Positions 10,201 to 22,514 of a stretch of DNA of 64,000 bases are shown here, piece by piece (the stretch's first letter is position 1; each line of letters opens with the position of its first letter). A model generated the notes under the pieces. That model saw only the letters and a program-made list of their open reading frames with translations, ran no database searches and was not told the DNA's origin. Both the position numbers and the translations under genes were made by a program. The DNA is from Eulemur rufifrons (lineage: Eukaryota; Chordata; Mammalia; Primates; Lemuridae). The stretch is taken from NCBI RefSeq assembly GCF_041146395.1, contig NC_091009.1:2537501-2601500 (forward strand), read 5' to 3'.

Positions 10201-13200
10201 TTTTGTTAGTGGAGACTGACAAGAAGCCATTCTTCTAAGTATCACTCCACCGTCCTTTCTCCATTGTTTAAAAATGCAGGGAAATTTTGCAAGTTAGCAT
10301 AATAATTAGTAGCTGGAGGGGAATTTTTTTGGGGGGGATCTGCGTGGGTGGAAGGGGGGCAGGCCCTTTGTCAGTTCGCTGGTTTGTTTTTATTATCCCC
10401 AGAGAGGAAAAGTGGGCATGTGTGTGGCAGGTGAAAAGTGTGCGTCCTGTTTCAGTCTTAGACAGACACAGGATCTGCACTTTTCACCCCGTTCCCTTAA
10501 GAATCCTTTGCTTCATCAGCTGGGAATCCACCATGGTTCTCTAGACCCCTCTTTTAGTGCACACAGAAAACTGCCTGGTTCCAAGAAGTTTTCCTCAGAG
10601 CTTTTGAAATAACCACTACTATGGAAATTATTTGCCAGCTTTTCCAGCACTTTTACCATAATTTTGATAAGGTTCATCTGTGCTTCCTAAAACCCTAGAT
10701 GGCAGCCACGGACAAACCTATGCTGACACCTAGGTCACTTCCTGTTGCCAATAATTGGTATGGGAGTCTGGCAAAAGGCCAGTATTTTAAGTATAATTCC
10801 ACCATCCTATCTTCATTATTTTAAAACGCAGAGGACCTTTCGCCAGATAGCATAAGGATGAGTCGCTGGAGGGGACCTTTTTGTGTACAGTGTTGGGGGG
10901 CGGGGGAGGACATCTGTCAATGCGATTGATTGTTTTTATTATCCCTAGAGAGGAGAAGTGGGCATGTGTGTTGCAGGCAAAAAGTGCATATAGTGTTTCA
11001 GTCTCAGACTGAAACAGGATCCGCACTTTTCAGCCTGTTCCTTTAAGAATCCTTTGATTCATCACCTGGGAATCCATCATGGTTCTCTAGACCCCTCTAT
11101 GCGTGGGCCCAGAAAACTGCCGGGTTCCAAGAAGTATTCCACAGAGCTTTTGAAAAAACCACTACGTTGAGAATTATTTGCCAGGTTTTGCAGCACCTTT
11201 CATCATAATTGTCATAAGGTTCGTCTCGAGATGGCTGCCATGGACAAAACTATGCTGAGGCCGAGCTCACTTTGTGTGGCCGATCCTTGGTACTGGAGAC
11301 TGGAAAGAATACATTCTTTTAAGTATCATTTCACCATCCTTCTCCACTATTTTAAAAGTCAGAGCACCTTTTGGCAGTTAGAATAACAAGGAGTCGCTGG
11401 ACGGGAAGTTTTTATGTGGGGTCTGGGGGCTGGTGCGGCAAGCCCTCCGCCAGTTCTGTGGTTTCTTTTTATTATCCCCAGAGAGGAGAAGTGGGCATGT
11501 GTTTGGCAGGTGAAAAGTGCAGATCCTGTTTCAGAGTATGAAACAGGATCCGCATGTTCATCCTGTTCCTTTAAGAATCCTTTGCTTCATCAGCTGGGAA
11601 TCCACCATATTTTTCTACACCGCACTATGCGTGGGCCCAGTTAACTGGCTAGTTCAAAGAAGTATGCCGCAGAGCTTTTGAAATAACCACTACCATGAGA
11701 ATTATTTAACAGCTTTCGCAGCACCTTTTATTATAATTGTTATAAGGTTCATCTGTGTCTCCTTAAACCCAAGATGGCTGCCATGGACAAACCTATGCTG
11801 AGGCCTACGTCACTTGCTGTTGCCAATACTTGGTATGGGAATCTGGCAATAAGCCAGTCTTTTAGGTATAATTCTACCATCCTATCTCCAGTTTTTTAAA
11901 AGGCTTATGATCTTTCACCAGATAGCATAAGGACGAGTCGCTGGAGCAGACTATTTTGTGTGGGGTGGTGGGGGCCGGGGGCAGGGCATCTGTAAATCCG
12001 ATGGGCTGTTTTTGTTATCCCTAGAGATGAGAAGGGCGAATGTGTGTTGCAGGCAAAATGTGCGGATCCTGTTTCACACTTAGACTGAAACAGGATCTGC
12101 ACTTTTGAGCCTGTTCCTTTAAGAATCCTTTGATTCATCACCTGGGAATCCACCATGGTTCTCTAGACCTCTCTTTGCATGGGCACAGGTAACTGGCTTG
12201 TTCCAAGAAGTATGCGACAGAGCTTTTGAATTAACCAGTACTTTTAGAATTGTCAGGTTTTTAGCATGTTTAAACGTAATTGTGATAACGTTTGAATGTG
12301 CCTCCTTAAACCCAAGATGGCTGCCACGGATATAAATATGCTGAGGCATAGCTGACTTGTTGATGCCTATTTTTGTTAGTGGAGACTGACAAGAAGACAT
12401 TCTTCTAAGTATCATCCCAACATCATTTTTCCATTGCGTAAAAATGGAGGGAAATTTTGCAAGTTAGTATTATAATTAGATGTAGGGTACGTATTTTTTT
12501 TTCTTTTTTTGTGGGGTAGGAGTGGATGGGCGTTTCAGACCCTCTGTGAGTTCGCTGGTTTTCTTTTATTATCCCCAGAGAGGACAAGTGGGCATGTGTT
12601 TGGCAGGTGAAAAGTGTGGATTCTATTTCAGAGAATTAAACAGGATCCACATGATCATCCCATTCCTTTAAGAATCCTTTGCTTCATCAGCTGGGAATCC
12701 ACCATGGTTCTATATACTCCTCTATGCGTTGGCACAGGTAACTGGCTTGTTCCAAGAAGTATGCCGCAGAGCTTTTCAATTAACCAGTACGTTGAAAATT
12801 ATTTGCAGGTTTTCAGCATTTCACCCTAATTGTAATAACGTTTGTATGTGCCTCCTGAAACCCAAGATGGCTGCCACGGACATAACTATGCTGAGGTGTA
12901 GCCGACTTGGTGTTGCCTATTTTTGTCAGCGGAGACTAACAAGAAGCCATTCTAAGTATAAGCCCACCGTCATTTTTCCATTGTTAAAAAATGCAGGGAA
13001 ATTTTGCAAGTTAGCTTTATAATTAGTAGCTGGAGGGTACGTTTTTTTTTTTTTTTTTTGTCGGGTCGGTGTCGATGGGGGGGTCAGGCCCTCTATAAAT
13101 TTGCTGGTTTGTTTTTATTATCCCCAGAGAGGGGAAGTTGGCATTTGATGGCAGCTGAAAAGTGCGGATACTCTTTCAGAGAATTAAACAGCATTCGCAT

Positions 13201-13217
13201 GGTCATCCCGTTCCTTT

Positions 13218-13226
13218 AAGAATCCT
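13218..13226 (+). repeat. 5' target-site duplication of the Alu
   Basis: AAGAATCCT before the Alu matches AAGAATTCT at 13577-13585 with one mismatch. It follows CCTTT, so the nick site is TT/AAGA, the same monomer position used by the L1 at 346/347. The match is short but fits the uninterrupted monomer sequence seen elsewhere. Confidence 0.75.
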
Positions 13227-13549
13227 GGAAGGGCGCGGTGGCTCACGCCTGTAATCCTAGCACTCTGGGAGGCCGAGGCAGGTGGATCGCTCGAGGTCAG
13301 GAGTTCGAGACCAGCCTGAGCAAGAGCGAGACCCCGTCTCTACTAAAAATAGAAAGACATTATATGGACAACTAAAAATCTATATAGAAAAAATTAGCCG
13401 GGCATAGTGGCGCATGCCTGTAGTCCCAGCTACTCGGGAGGCTGAGGCAGTAGGATCGTTTAAGCCGAGGAGTCTGAGGTTGCTGTGAACTAAGCTGACG
13501 CCACGGCATTCACTCTAGCCTGGGCAACAAATTGAGACTCTGTCTCAAC

Positions 13550-13578
<29 letters not shown>
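13227..13578 (+). mobile_element. Alu SINE, strepsirrhine type, dimeric, full length
   Basis: The left arm begins GGAAGGGCGCGGTGGCTCAC, carrying the RNA polymerase III A box, with the B box GTTCGAGAC at 13303-13311. An A-rich middle linker follows (about 13340-13395, including GGACAACTAAAAATC). The right arm begins about 13394 (TTAGCCGGGCATAGTGG) and ends TGGGCAACAAATTGAGACTC, with a poly-A tail at about 13549-13578. The long linker and the CTGACGCCACGGCATTCAC segment are features I associate with lemur and loris Alus. It needs L1 proteins to move, and a few substitutions from the consensus suggest moderate age. Confidence 0.93.
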
Positions 13579-13580
<2 letters not shown>

Positions 13581-13585
13581 ATTCT
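13577..13585 (+). repeat. 3' target-site duplication of the Alu
   Basis: AAGAATTCT overlaps the end of the A tail, and the satellite monomer resumes at once with TTGCTTCATCAGCTGGG. Confidence 0.7.
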
Positions 13586-16459
13586 TTGCTTCATCAGCTG
13601 GGAATCCACCATAGTTCTATATACTCCTCTATGCGTGGGCACAGGTACCTGGCTTGTTCCAAGAAGTATGCCGCAGAGCTTTTCAATTAACCACTACGTT
13701 GAAAATTATTTCCAGGTTTTCAGCGTTTCACCATAATTGTGATAACGTTTGTATGTGCCTCCTGAAACCCAAGATGGTTGCCACGAACATAACGATGCTG
13801 AGGCGTAGCTGACTTGGTTTTGCCTATTTTCGTTAGTGGAGACTGACAAGAATCCATTCTTCTAAGTATCATCTCACCATCATTTTTCCATTGTTTAAAA
13901 ATGCAGGAAAATTTTGCAAGTTAGCATTCTAATTAGTAGCTGGAGGCTACGGTGCTTTTTTTTTTTTTTCCTGTGGGGTCGGTGTGGATGTGTTGGTCAG
14001 GCCCTCTGTCAGTTCGCTGGTTTGTTTTTATTATCCCCAGAGAGGAGAAGTGGGTATTAGTATGGCAGGTGAAAACTGCGGATCTGTTTCAGAGAATTAA
14101 ACAGGATCCCCATGGTAATCCCGTTCCTTTAAGAATCCTTTGCTTCATGAGCTGGGAATCCACCATGGTTCTATATACTTCTCTATGCGTGGGCACAGGA
14201 AACTGGCTTGTTCCAAGAAGTATGCCTCAGAGCTTTTCAATTAACCAGTATGTTGAAAATCCTTTGCAGGTTTTCAGCGTTTCACCATAATTGTGATAAC
14301 GTGTGTATGTGCCTACTGAAACCAAATATGGCTGCTACGGACATAACTATGCTGAGGCGTAGCTGACTTGGTGTTGCCTATTTTTGTCAGTGGAGACTGA
14401 CAAGAAGCCATTCTTCTAAGTATCATCCCACCATCATTTCTCCATTGTTTAAAAATGCAGGGAAATTTTGCAAATTGGCATTATAATGAGTAGCTGGAGG
14501 GTACTTTTTTTTTTTGTGGGGTCGGTCAGGATGGGTGTTCAGGCCCTCTGTCAGATCGCTCGTTTGTTTTTATTATCCCCAGAGAAGAGTAGTGGGCATG
14601 TGTTTGGCAGGTGAAAAGTGCGGATTCTGTTTCAGAGAATTAAACAGGATCCGCATGGTCATCTCATTCCTTTAAGAATCCTTTGCTTCATCAGCTGGGA
14701 TTCCACCATGTTTCTATATACTCCTCTATGCGTGGGCACAGGTACCTGGCTTGTTCCAAGAAGTATCCTGGAGAGTTTTCAAATTAACCAGTACGTTGAA
14801 AATTATTTGCAGGTTTTCAGCGTTTCACCATAATTTTGATAACGTTTGTATGTGCCTCCTGAAACCCAAGAAGGCTGCGACGGACATAACTATGCTGAGG
14901 AGTAGCTGACTTGGTGTTGCCTATTTTTGTTAGTGGAGACAGACAAGAAGCCATTCTTCTAAGTATCATCCCACCACCATTTTTCCATTGTTTTCAAATG
15001 CAGGGAAATTTTGCAAGTTAGCATTATAATTAGTAGCTGGAGGGTACGGTTTTTTTTTTTGTGTGTGTGTGGACGATGTGGATGGGGGGGTCAGGCCCTC
15101 TGTCAGTTCGCTGGTTAGTTTTTATTATAACCAGAGAGAAGAAGTGGGCATGTGTTTGGCAGGAGAAAAGGGCGAATTCTGTTTCAGAGAATTAAAGATG
15201 ATCCCCATGGTCATCCCGTTCCTTTAATAATCCTTTACTTCATCAGCTGGAAATCCACCATGGTTCTATATACTCCTCTTTGCGTGGGAACAGGTAACTG
15301 GCTTGTTCCAAGAAGTGCCGCAGAGCTTTTCAATTAACCACTACGTTGCAAATTAATGCAGGTGTTCAGCGTTTCACCATAATTGTGATAACTTAACGTT
15401 TGTTTGTGCCTCCTGAAACCCAAGATGGCTGCCACGAACATAACGATGCTGAGGCGTAGCTGACTTGGTTTTGCCTATTTTTGTTAGTGGAGACTGACAA
15501 GAATCCATTCTTCTAAGTATCATCTCCCCATCATTTTTCCATTGTTTAAAAATGCAGGAAAATTTTGCAAGTTAGCATTATAATTAGTAGCTGGAGGCTA
15601 CGGTGTTTTTTTTTTTTTTTTCTGAGGGGTCGGTGTGGATGTGTTGGTCAGGCCCTCTGTCAGTTCGCTGGTTTGTTTTTATTATCCCCAGAGAGGAGAA
15701 GTGGGTATTAGTATGGCAGGTGAAAATGCGGATCTGTTTCAGAGAATTAAACAGGATCCGCATGGTAATCCCGTTCCTTTAAGAATCCTTTGCTTCATGA
15801 GCTGGGAATCCACCATGGTTCTATATACTTCTCTATGCGTGGGCACAGGAAACTGGCTTGTTCCAAGAAGTATGCCTCAGACCTTTTCAATTAACCAGTA
15901 TGTTGAAAATCCTTTGCAGGTTTTCAGCGTTTATCCATAATTGTGATAACGTGTGTATGTGTCTCCTGAAACCCAATATGGCTGCCAAGGACATAAGTAT
16001 GCTGAGGCGTAGCTGACTTGGTGTTGCCTATTTTTGTCAGTGGAGACTGACAAGAAGCCATTCTTCTAAGTATCATCCCACCATCATTTCTCCATTTTTA
16101 AAAATGCAGGGAAATTTTGCAAGTTAGCATTATAATTAGTAGCTGGAGGGTACTTTTTTTTTTTTTTATGCGGTATGTGTCGATGGATTGGTCAGGCCAT
16201 CTGTCAATTCACTGGTTTGTTTTTATTATCCCCAGAGAGGAGAAGTGGGCATTTGTTTGGCAGGTGAAAAGGGCGGATTCTGTTTCAGAGAATTAAACAG
16301 GATCCACATGGCCATCTCATTCCTTTAAGAATCCTTTGCTTCATCAGCTGGGATTCCACCATGTTTCTATATTCTCCTCTATGCGTGGGCACAGGTACCT
16401 GGCTTGTTCCAAGAAGTATGCCGCATAGCTTTTCATTTAACCACTACGTTGAAAATTAT

Positions 16460-18680
16460 TTGCAGGTGTTCAGCGTTTCACCATAATTGTGATAACGTTT
16501 GTTTGTGCCTCCTGAAACCCAAGATGGCTACCACGAACATAACGACGCTGAGGCGTAGCTGACTTGGTTTTGCCTATTTTTGTTAGTGGAGACTGACAAG
16601 CATCGATTCTTCTAAGTGTCTTCTCACCATCATTTTTCCATTGTTTAAAAATGCAGGAAAATTTTGCAAGTTAGCATTATAATTAGTAGCTGGAGGCTAC
16701 GGTGTTTTTTTTTTTTTTTCCTGTGGGGTCGGTGTGGATGTGTTGGTCAGGCCCCTGTCAGTTCGCTGGTTTGTTTTTATTATCCCCAGAGAGGTGAAGT
16801 GGGTATTAGTATGGCAGGTGAAAACTGCGGATCTGTTTCAGAGAATTAAACAGGATCCGCATGGTAATCCCGTTCCTTTAAGAATCCTTTGCTTCATGAG
16901 CTGGGAATCCACCATGGTTCTATATACTTCTCTATGCGTGGGCACAGGAAACTGGCTTGTTCCAAGAAGTATGCCTCAGAGCTTTTCAATTAACCAGTAT
17001 GTTGAAAATCCTTTGCAGGTGTTCAGCGTTTCACCATAATTGTGATAACGTGTGTATGTGTCTCCTGAAACCCAATATCGATGCCAAGAACATAAGTACG
17101 CTGAAGCGTAGCTGACTTCGTGTTGCCTATTTTTGTCAGTGGAGACTGACAAGAAGCCATTCTTCTAAGTATCATCCCACCATCATTTTTCCATTGTTTA
17201 AAAATGCAGAGAAATTTTGCAAGTTAGCATTATAATTAGTAGCTGGAGGGTACTTTTTTTTTTTGTGGGGTCAGTGTGGATGGGTTGATCAGGCCATCTG
17301 TCAATTCACTGGTTTGTTTTTATTATCCCTAGAGAGGAGAAGTGGGCATGTGTTTGGCAGGTGAAAAGTGCGGATCTGTTTCAGAGAATTAAACAGGATC
17401 CGCATGGTAATCCCGTTCCTTTAAGAATCCTTTGCTTCATGAGCTGGGAATCCACCATGGTTCTATATACTTCTCTATGCGTGGGCATAGGAAACTGGCT
17501 TGTTCCAAGAAGTATGCCTCAGAGCTTTTCAATGAACCAGTATGTTGAAAATCCTTTGCAGGTTTTCAGCGTTTCACCATAATTGTGATAACCTGTGTAT
17601 GTGCCTACTGAAACCAAATATGGCTGCTACGGACATAACTATGCCGAGGCGTAGCTGACTTGGTGTTGCCTATTTTTGTCAGTGGAGACTGACAAGAAGC
17701 CATTCTTCTAAGTATCATCCCACCATCATTTCTCCATTGTTTAAAAATGCAGGGAAATTTTGCAAATTAGCATTATAATTAGTAGCTGGTGGGTATTATT
17801 TTTTTTGTGGGGTCGGTCAGGATGGGTGTTCAGGCCCTCTGTCAGTTCGCTGGTTAGTTTTTATTTTCCCCAGAGAGGAGAAATGGGCATGTGTTTGGCA
17901 GGACAAACGGGCGGATTCTGTTTCAGAGAATTAACGATGATCCCCATGGTCATCCCGTTCCTTTAATAATCCTTTACTTCATCAGCTGGAAATTCACCAT
18001 GGTTCTATATACTCCTCTTTGCGTGGGAACAGGTAACTGGCTTGTTCCAAGAAGTATGCCGCAGAGCTTTTAAATTAACCAGTACCTTGAAAATTATTTG
18101 CAGGTGTTCAGCGTTTCACCATAATTGTGATAACGTTTGTTTGTGCCTCCTGAAACCCAAGAAGGCTGCGACGGACATAACGATGCTGAGGCGTAGCTGA
18201 CTTGGTATTGCCTATTTTTGTTAGTGGAGACTGACAAGAATCCATTCTTCTAAGTATCATCTCACCATCATTTTTCCATTGTTTAAAAATGCAGGAAAAT
18301 TTTGCAAGTTAGCATTATAATTAGTAGCTGGAGGCTAAGGTGTTTTTTTTTTTTTTTCCTGTGGGGTCGGTGTGGATGTGTTGGTCATGCCCTCTGTCAG
18401 TTCGCTGGTTTGTTTTTATTATCCCCAGAGAGGAGAAGTGGGTATTAGTATGGCAGGTGAAAACTGCGGATCTGTTTCAGAGAATTAAACAGGATCCGCA
18501 TGGTAATCCCGTTCCTTTAAGAATCCTTTGCTTCATGAGCTGGGAATCCACCATGATTCTATATACTTCTCTATGCGTGGGCACAGGAAACTGGCTTGTT
18601 CCAAGAAGTATGCCTCAGAGCTTTTCAGTTAACCAGTATGTTGAAAATCCTTTGCAGGTTTTCAGCGTTTCACCATAATT
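16460..18680. repeat. Long internal duplication, copy 1 (partner 33995-36215)
   Basis: Rare variants recur in the same order at an offset of about 17,536 bp: ACGACGCTGAGG, AAGCATCGATTC, a shortened GTCAGGCCCCTGTC, the TTAGCATTATAATTAGTAGCTGGTGGGTATT segment, and GGACAAACGGGCGG. The flanking monomers do not match, so the block seems to be about 2.2 kb (four monomers). Confidence 0.8.
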
Positions 18681-20839
18681 GTGATAACGTGTGTATGTGC
18701 CTACTGAAACCAAATATGGCTGCTACGGACATAACTATGCTGAGGCGTAGCTGACTTGGTGTTGCGTATTTTTGTCAGTGGAGACTGACAAGAAGCCATT
18801 CTTCTAAGTATCATCCCACCATCATTTCTCCATTGTTTAAAAATGCAGGGAAACTTTGCAAATTGGCATTATAATTAGTAGCTGGACGGTACTTTTTTTT
18901 TTTTGTGGGGTCGGTCAGGATGGGTGTTCAGGCCCTCTGTCAGATCGCTGGATTGTTTTTATTATCCCCAGAGAAGAATAGTGGGAATGTGTTTGGCAGG
19001 TGAAAAGTGCGGATTCTGTTTCAGAGAATTAAACAGGATCCCCATGGTCATCTCATTCCTTTAAGAATCCTTTGCTTCATCAGCTGGGATTCCACCATGT
19101 TTCTATATACTCCTCTATGCATGGGCACAGGTACCTGGCTTGTTCCAAGAAGTATGCTGGAGAATTTTCAAATTAACCAGTATGTGGAAAATTATTTGCA
19201 GGTTTTCAGCGTTTCACCATAATTTTGGTAACGTTTGTATGTGCCTCCTGAAACCCAAGAAGGCTGCGACGGACATAACTATGCTGAGGAGTAGCTGACT
19301 TGGTGTTGCCTATTTTTGTTAGTGGAAACAGACAAGAAGCCATTCTTCTAAGTATCATCCCACCACCATTTTTGCATTGTTTTAAAATGCAGGGAAATTT
19401 TGCAAGTTAGCATTATAATAAGTAGCTGGAGGGTACGTTTTTTTTTTTTGTGTGGTCGATGTGGATGGGGGGGTCAGGCCCTCTGTCAGTTCGCTGGTTA
19501 GTTTTTATTATAACCAGAGAGGAGAAGTGGGCATGTGTTTGGCAGGAGAAAAGGGCGGATTCTGTTTCAGAGAATTAACGATGATCCCCATGGTCATCCC
19601 GTTCCTTTAATAATCCTTTACTTCATCAGCTGGAAATCCTCCATGGTTCTATATACTCCTCTTTGCGTGGGAACAGGTAACTGGCTTGTTCCATGAAGTA
19701 TGCCGCAGAGCTTTTCAATTAACCACTACATTGAAAATTACTTGCAGGTGTTCAGCGTTTCACCGTAATTGTGATAACGTTTGTTTGTGCCTCCTGAAAC
19801 CCAAGAAGGCTGCGATGGACATAACTATGCTGAGGAGTAGCTGACTTGGTGTTGCCTATTTTTGTTAGTGGAGACAGACAAGAAGCCATTCTTCTAAGTA
19901 TCATCCCAACACCATTTTTCCATTCTTTTAAAATGCAGGGAAATTTTGCAAGTTAGCATTATAATTAGTAGCTGGAGGGTACGGTTTTTTTTGTGTGTGT
20001 GGTCGATGTGGATGGGGGGGTCAGGCCCTCTGTCAGTTCGCTGGTTAGTTTTTATTATCCCCAGAGAGGAGAAGTGGGCATGTGTTTGGCAGGTGAAAAG
20101 GGCGGATTCTGTTTCAGAGAATTAACGATGATCCCCATGGTCATCCCGTTCCTTTAATAATCCTTTATTTCATCAGCTGGAAATCCACCATGGTTCTATA
20201 TACTCCTCTTTGCGTGGGAACAGGTAACTGGCTTGTTCCAAGAAGTATGCCGCAGAGTTTTTCAATTAACCACTACGTTGAAAATTATTTGCAGGTGTTG
20301 AGCGTTTCACCATAATTGTGATAACGTTTGTTTGTGCCTCCTGAAACCCAAGAAGGCTGCGATGGTCATAACTATGCTGAGGCGTAGCTGACTTTGTTTT
20401 GCCTATTTTTGTTAGTGGAGATTGTCAAGAATCCATTCTTCTAAGTATCATCTCACCATCACTTTTCCATTGTTTAAAAATGCAGGAAAATTTTGCAAGT
20501 TAGCATTATAATTAGTAGCTGGAGGCTACGGTGTTTTTTTTTTTTTTTTTCCTGTGGGGTCGGTGTGGATGTGTTGGTCAGGCCCTCTGTCAGTTCGCTG
20601 GTTTGTTTTTATTATCCCCAGAGAGGAGAAGTTGGCATTAGTATGGCAGGTGAAAACTGCGGATCTGTTTCAGAGAATTAAACAGGATCCGCATGGTAAT
20701 CCCGTTTTTTTAAGAATCCTTTGCTTCATGAGCTGGGAATCCACCATGGTTCTATATACTTCTCTATGCGTGGGCACAGGAAACTGGCTTGTTCCAAGAA
20801 GTATGCCTCAGAGCTTTTCAATTAACCAGTATGTTGAAA

Positions 20840-22135
20840 ATCCTTTCCAGGTTTTCAGCGTTTCACCATAATTGTGATAATGTGTGTATGTGCCTACTGA
20901 AACCAAATATGGCTGCTACGGACATAACTATGGTGAGGCGTAGCTGACTTGGTGTTGCCTATTTTTGTCAGTGGAGACTGACAAGAAGCCATTCTTCTAA
21001 GTATCATCCCACCATCATTTCTCCATTGTTTAAAAATGCAGGGAAATTTTGCAAATTGGCATTATAATGAGTAGCTGGAGGGTACTTTTTTTTTTTGTGG
21101 AGTCGGTCAGGATGGGTGTTGAGGCCCTCTGTGAGATCGCTGGTTTGTTTTTATTATCCCCAGAGAAGAGTAGTGGGCATGTGTTTGGCAGGTGAAAAGT
21201 GCGGATTCTGTTTCAGAGAATTAAACAGGATCCGCATGGTCATCTCTTTCCTTTAAGAATCCTTTGCTTCATCAGTTGGGATTCCACCATGTTTCTATAT
21301 ACTCCTCTATGCGTGGGCACAGGTACCTGGCTTGTTCCAAGAAGTATGCTGGAGAGTTTTCAAATTAACCAGTACGTTGAAAATTATTTGCAGGTTTTCA
21401 GCGTTTCACCATAATTTTGATAACGTTTGTATGTGCCTCCTGAAACCCAAGAAGGCTGCGACGGACATAACTATGCTGAGGAGTAGCTGACTTGGTGTTG
21501 CCTATTTTTGTTAGTGGAGACAGACAAGAAGCCATTCTTCTAAGTATCATCCCACCACCATTTTTCCATTGTTTTAAAATGCAGGGAAATTTTGCAAGTT
21601 AGCATTATAATTAGTAGCTTGAGGGTACGGTTTTTTTTTTGTGTGGTCGATGTGGATGGGGGGTTCAGGCCCTCTGTCAGTTCGCTGGTTAGTTTTTATT
21701 ATAACCAGAGAGGAGAAGTGGGCATGTGTTTGGCAGGAGAAAAGGGCGGATTCTGTTTCAGAGAATTAACGATGATCCCCATGGTCATCCCGTTCCTTTA
21801 ATAATCCTTTACTTCATCAGCTGGAAATCCACCATGGTTGTATATACTCCTCTTTGCGTCTGAACAGGTAACTGGCTTGTTCCAAGAAGTATGCCACAGA
21901 GCTTTTCAATTAACCACTACGATGAAAATTATTTGCAGGTGTTCAGGGTTTCACCATAATTGTGTTAACGTTTGTTTGTGCCTCCTGAAACCCAAGATGG
22001 CTGCCACGAACAAAACGATGCTGAGGCGTAGCTGATTTGGTTTTGCCTATTTTTGTTAGTGGAGATTGACAAGAATCCATTCTTCTAAGTGTCATCTCAC
22101 CATCATTTTTCCATTGTTTAAAAATGCAGGAAAAT
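20840..22135. repeat. Internal duplication, offset 6,011 bp, copy 1
   Basis: Shared rare variants with 26845-28146 include GATAATGTGTGTATG, GATGGGTGTTGAGGCCC, CATCTCTTTCC, TCATCAGTTGGGATTCC, TAGCTTGAGGGTACGG, TTGCGTCTGAACAGG and TTCAGGGTTTCACC, all at a constant offset of about 6,011 bp (11 monomers). Confidence 0.8.
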
Positions 22136-22136
22136 T

Positions 22137-22514
22137 TTGCAAGTTAGCATTATAATTAGTAGCTGGAAGCTACGGTGTTTTGTTTTCTCTTTTCCTGTTG
22201 GGTCAGTGTGGATGTGTTGGTCAGGCCCTCTGTCAGTTCGCTGTTTTGTTTTTATTATCCCCAGAGAGGAGAAGTGGGTATTAGTATGGCAGGTGAAAAC
22301 TGCGGATCTGTTTCAGAGAATTAAACAGGATCCGCATGGTCATCCCGTTCCTTTAAGAATCCTTTGCTTCATGAGCTGGGAATCCACCATGGTTCTATAT
22401 ACTTCTCTATGCGTGGGCACAGGAAACTGGCTTGTTCCAAGAAGTATGCTGGAGAGTTTTCAAATTAACCAGTACGTTGAAAATTATTTGCAGCTTTTCA
22501 GCGTGTCACCATAA
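22137..22514. repeat. Recombinant A/B satellite monomer, copy 1
   Basis: It starts as class A (GATGTGTTGGTCAGG, GGTATTAGTATGGCAGG, CATGAGCTGGG) and switches near 22430-22450 to the class B end (ATGCTGGAGAGTTTTC). The T tract is interrupted as GTTTTGTTTTCTCTTTTCC. The same private combination occurs near 31456, 38588 and 43519. Confidence 0.85.

Larger units (their letters stand above)
6689..13226. repeat. Divergent satellite array, about 12 monomers of 535-550 bp
   Basis: Head-to-tail copies are marked by the palindrome region near 7156, 7705, 8247, 8793, 9340, 9890, 10430, 10977, 11510, 12052, 12606 and 13156, a mean spacing of about 545 bp. Each copy has the same order of landmarks: GGGAATCCACCATGG, GGCCCAGGTAACTGGC, ACCATAATTGTGATAAGG, CCAAGATGGCTGCC, a GCTGAGG box, ATTCCACC, a CTGGAGGGG box, the TTTGTTTTTATTAT segment, then the palindrome. 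Neighbouring copies differ at many positions and by indels, and I see no repeating multi-monomer order. From about 12.4 kb they become more like the A/B/C classes to the right (T tract, CAGAGAATTAAACAGGATCC). Confidence 0.92.

Noticed and set aside
6689..13226. CRISPR-like array suggested by regularly spaced palindromic repeats
   Set aside because: The spacing is about 545 bp and the sequence between palindromes is itself repeated. With L1 and Alu present this is animal satellite DNA.
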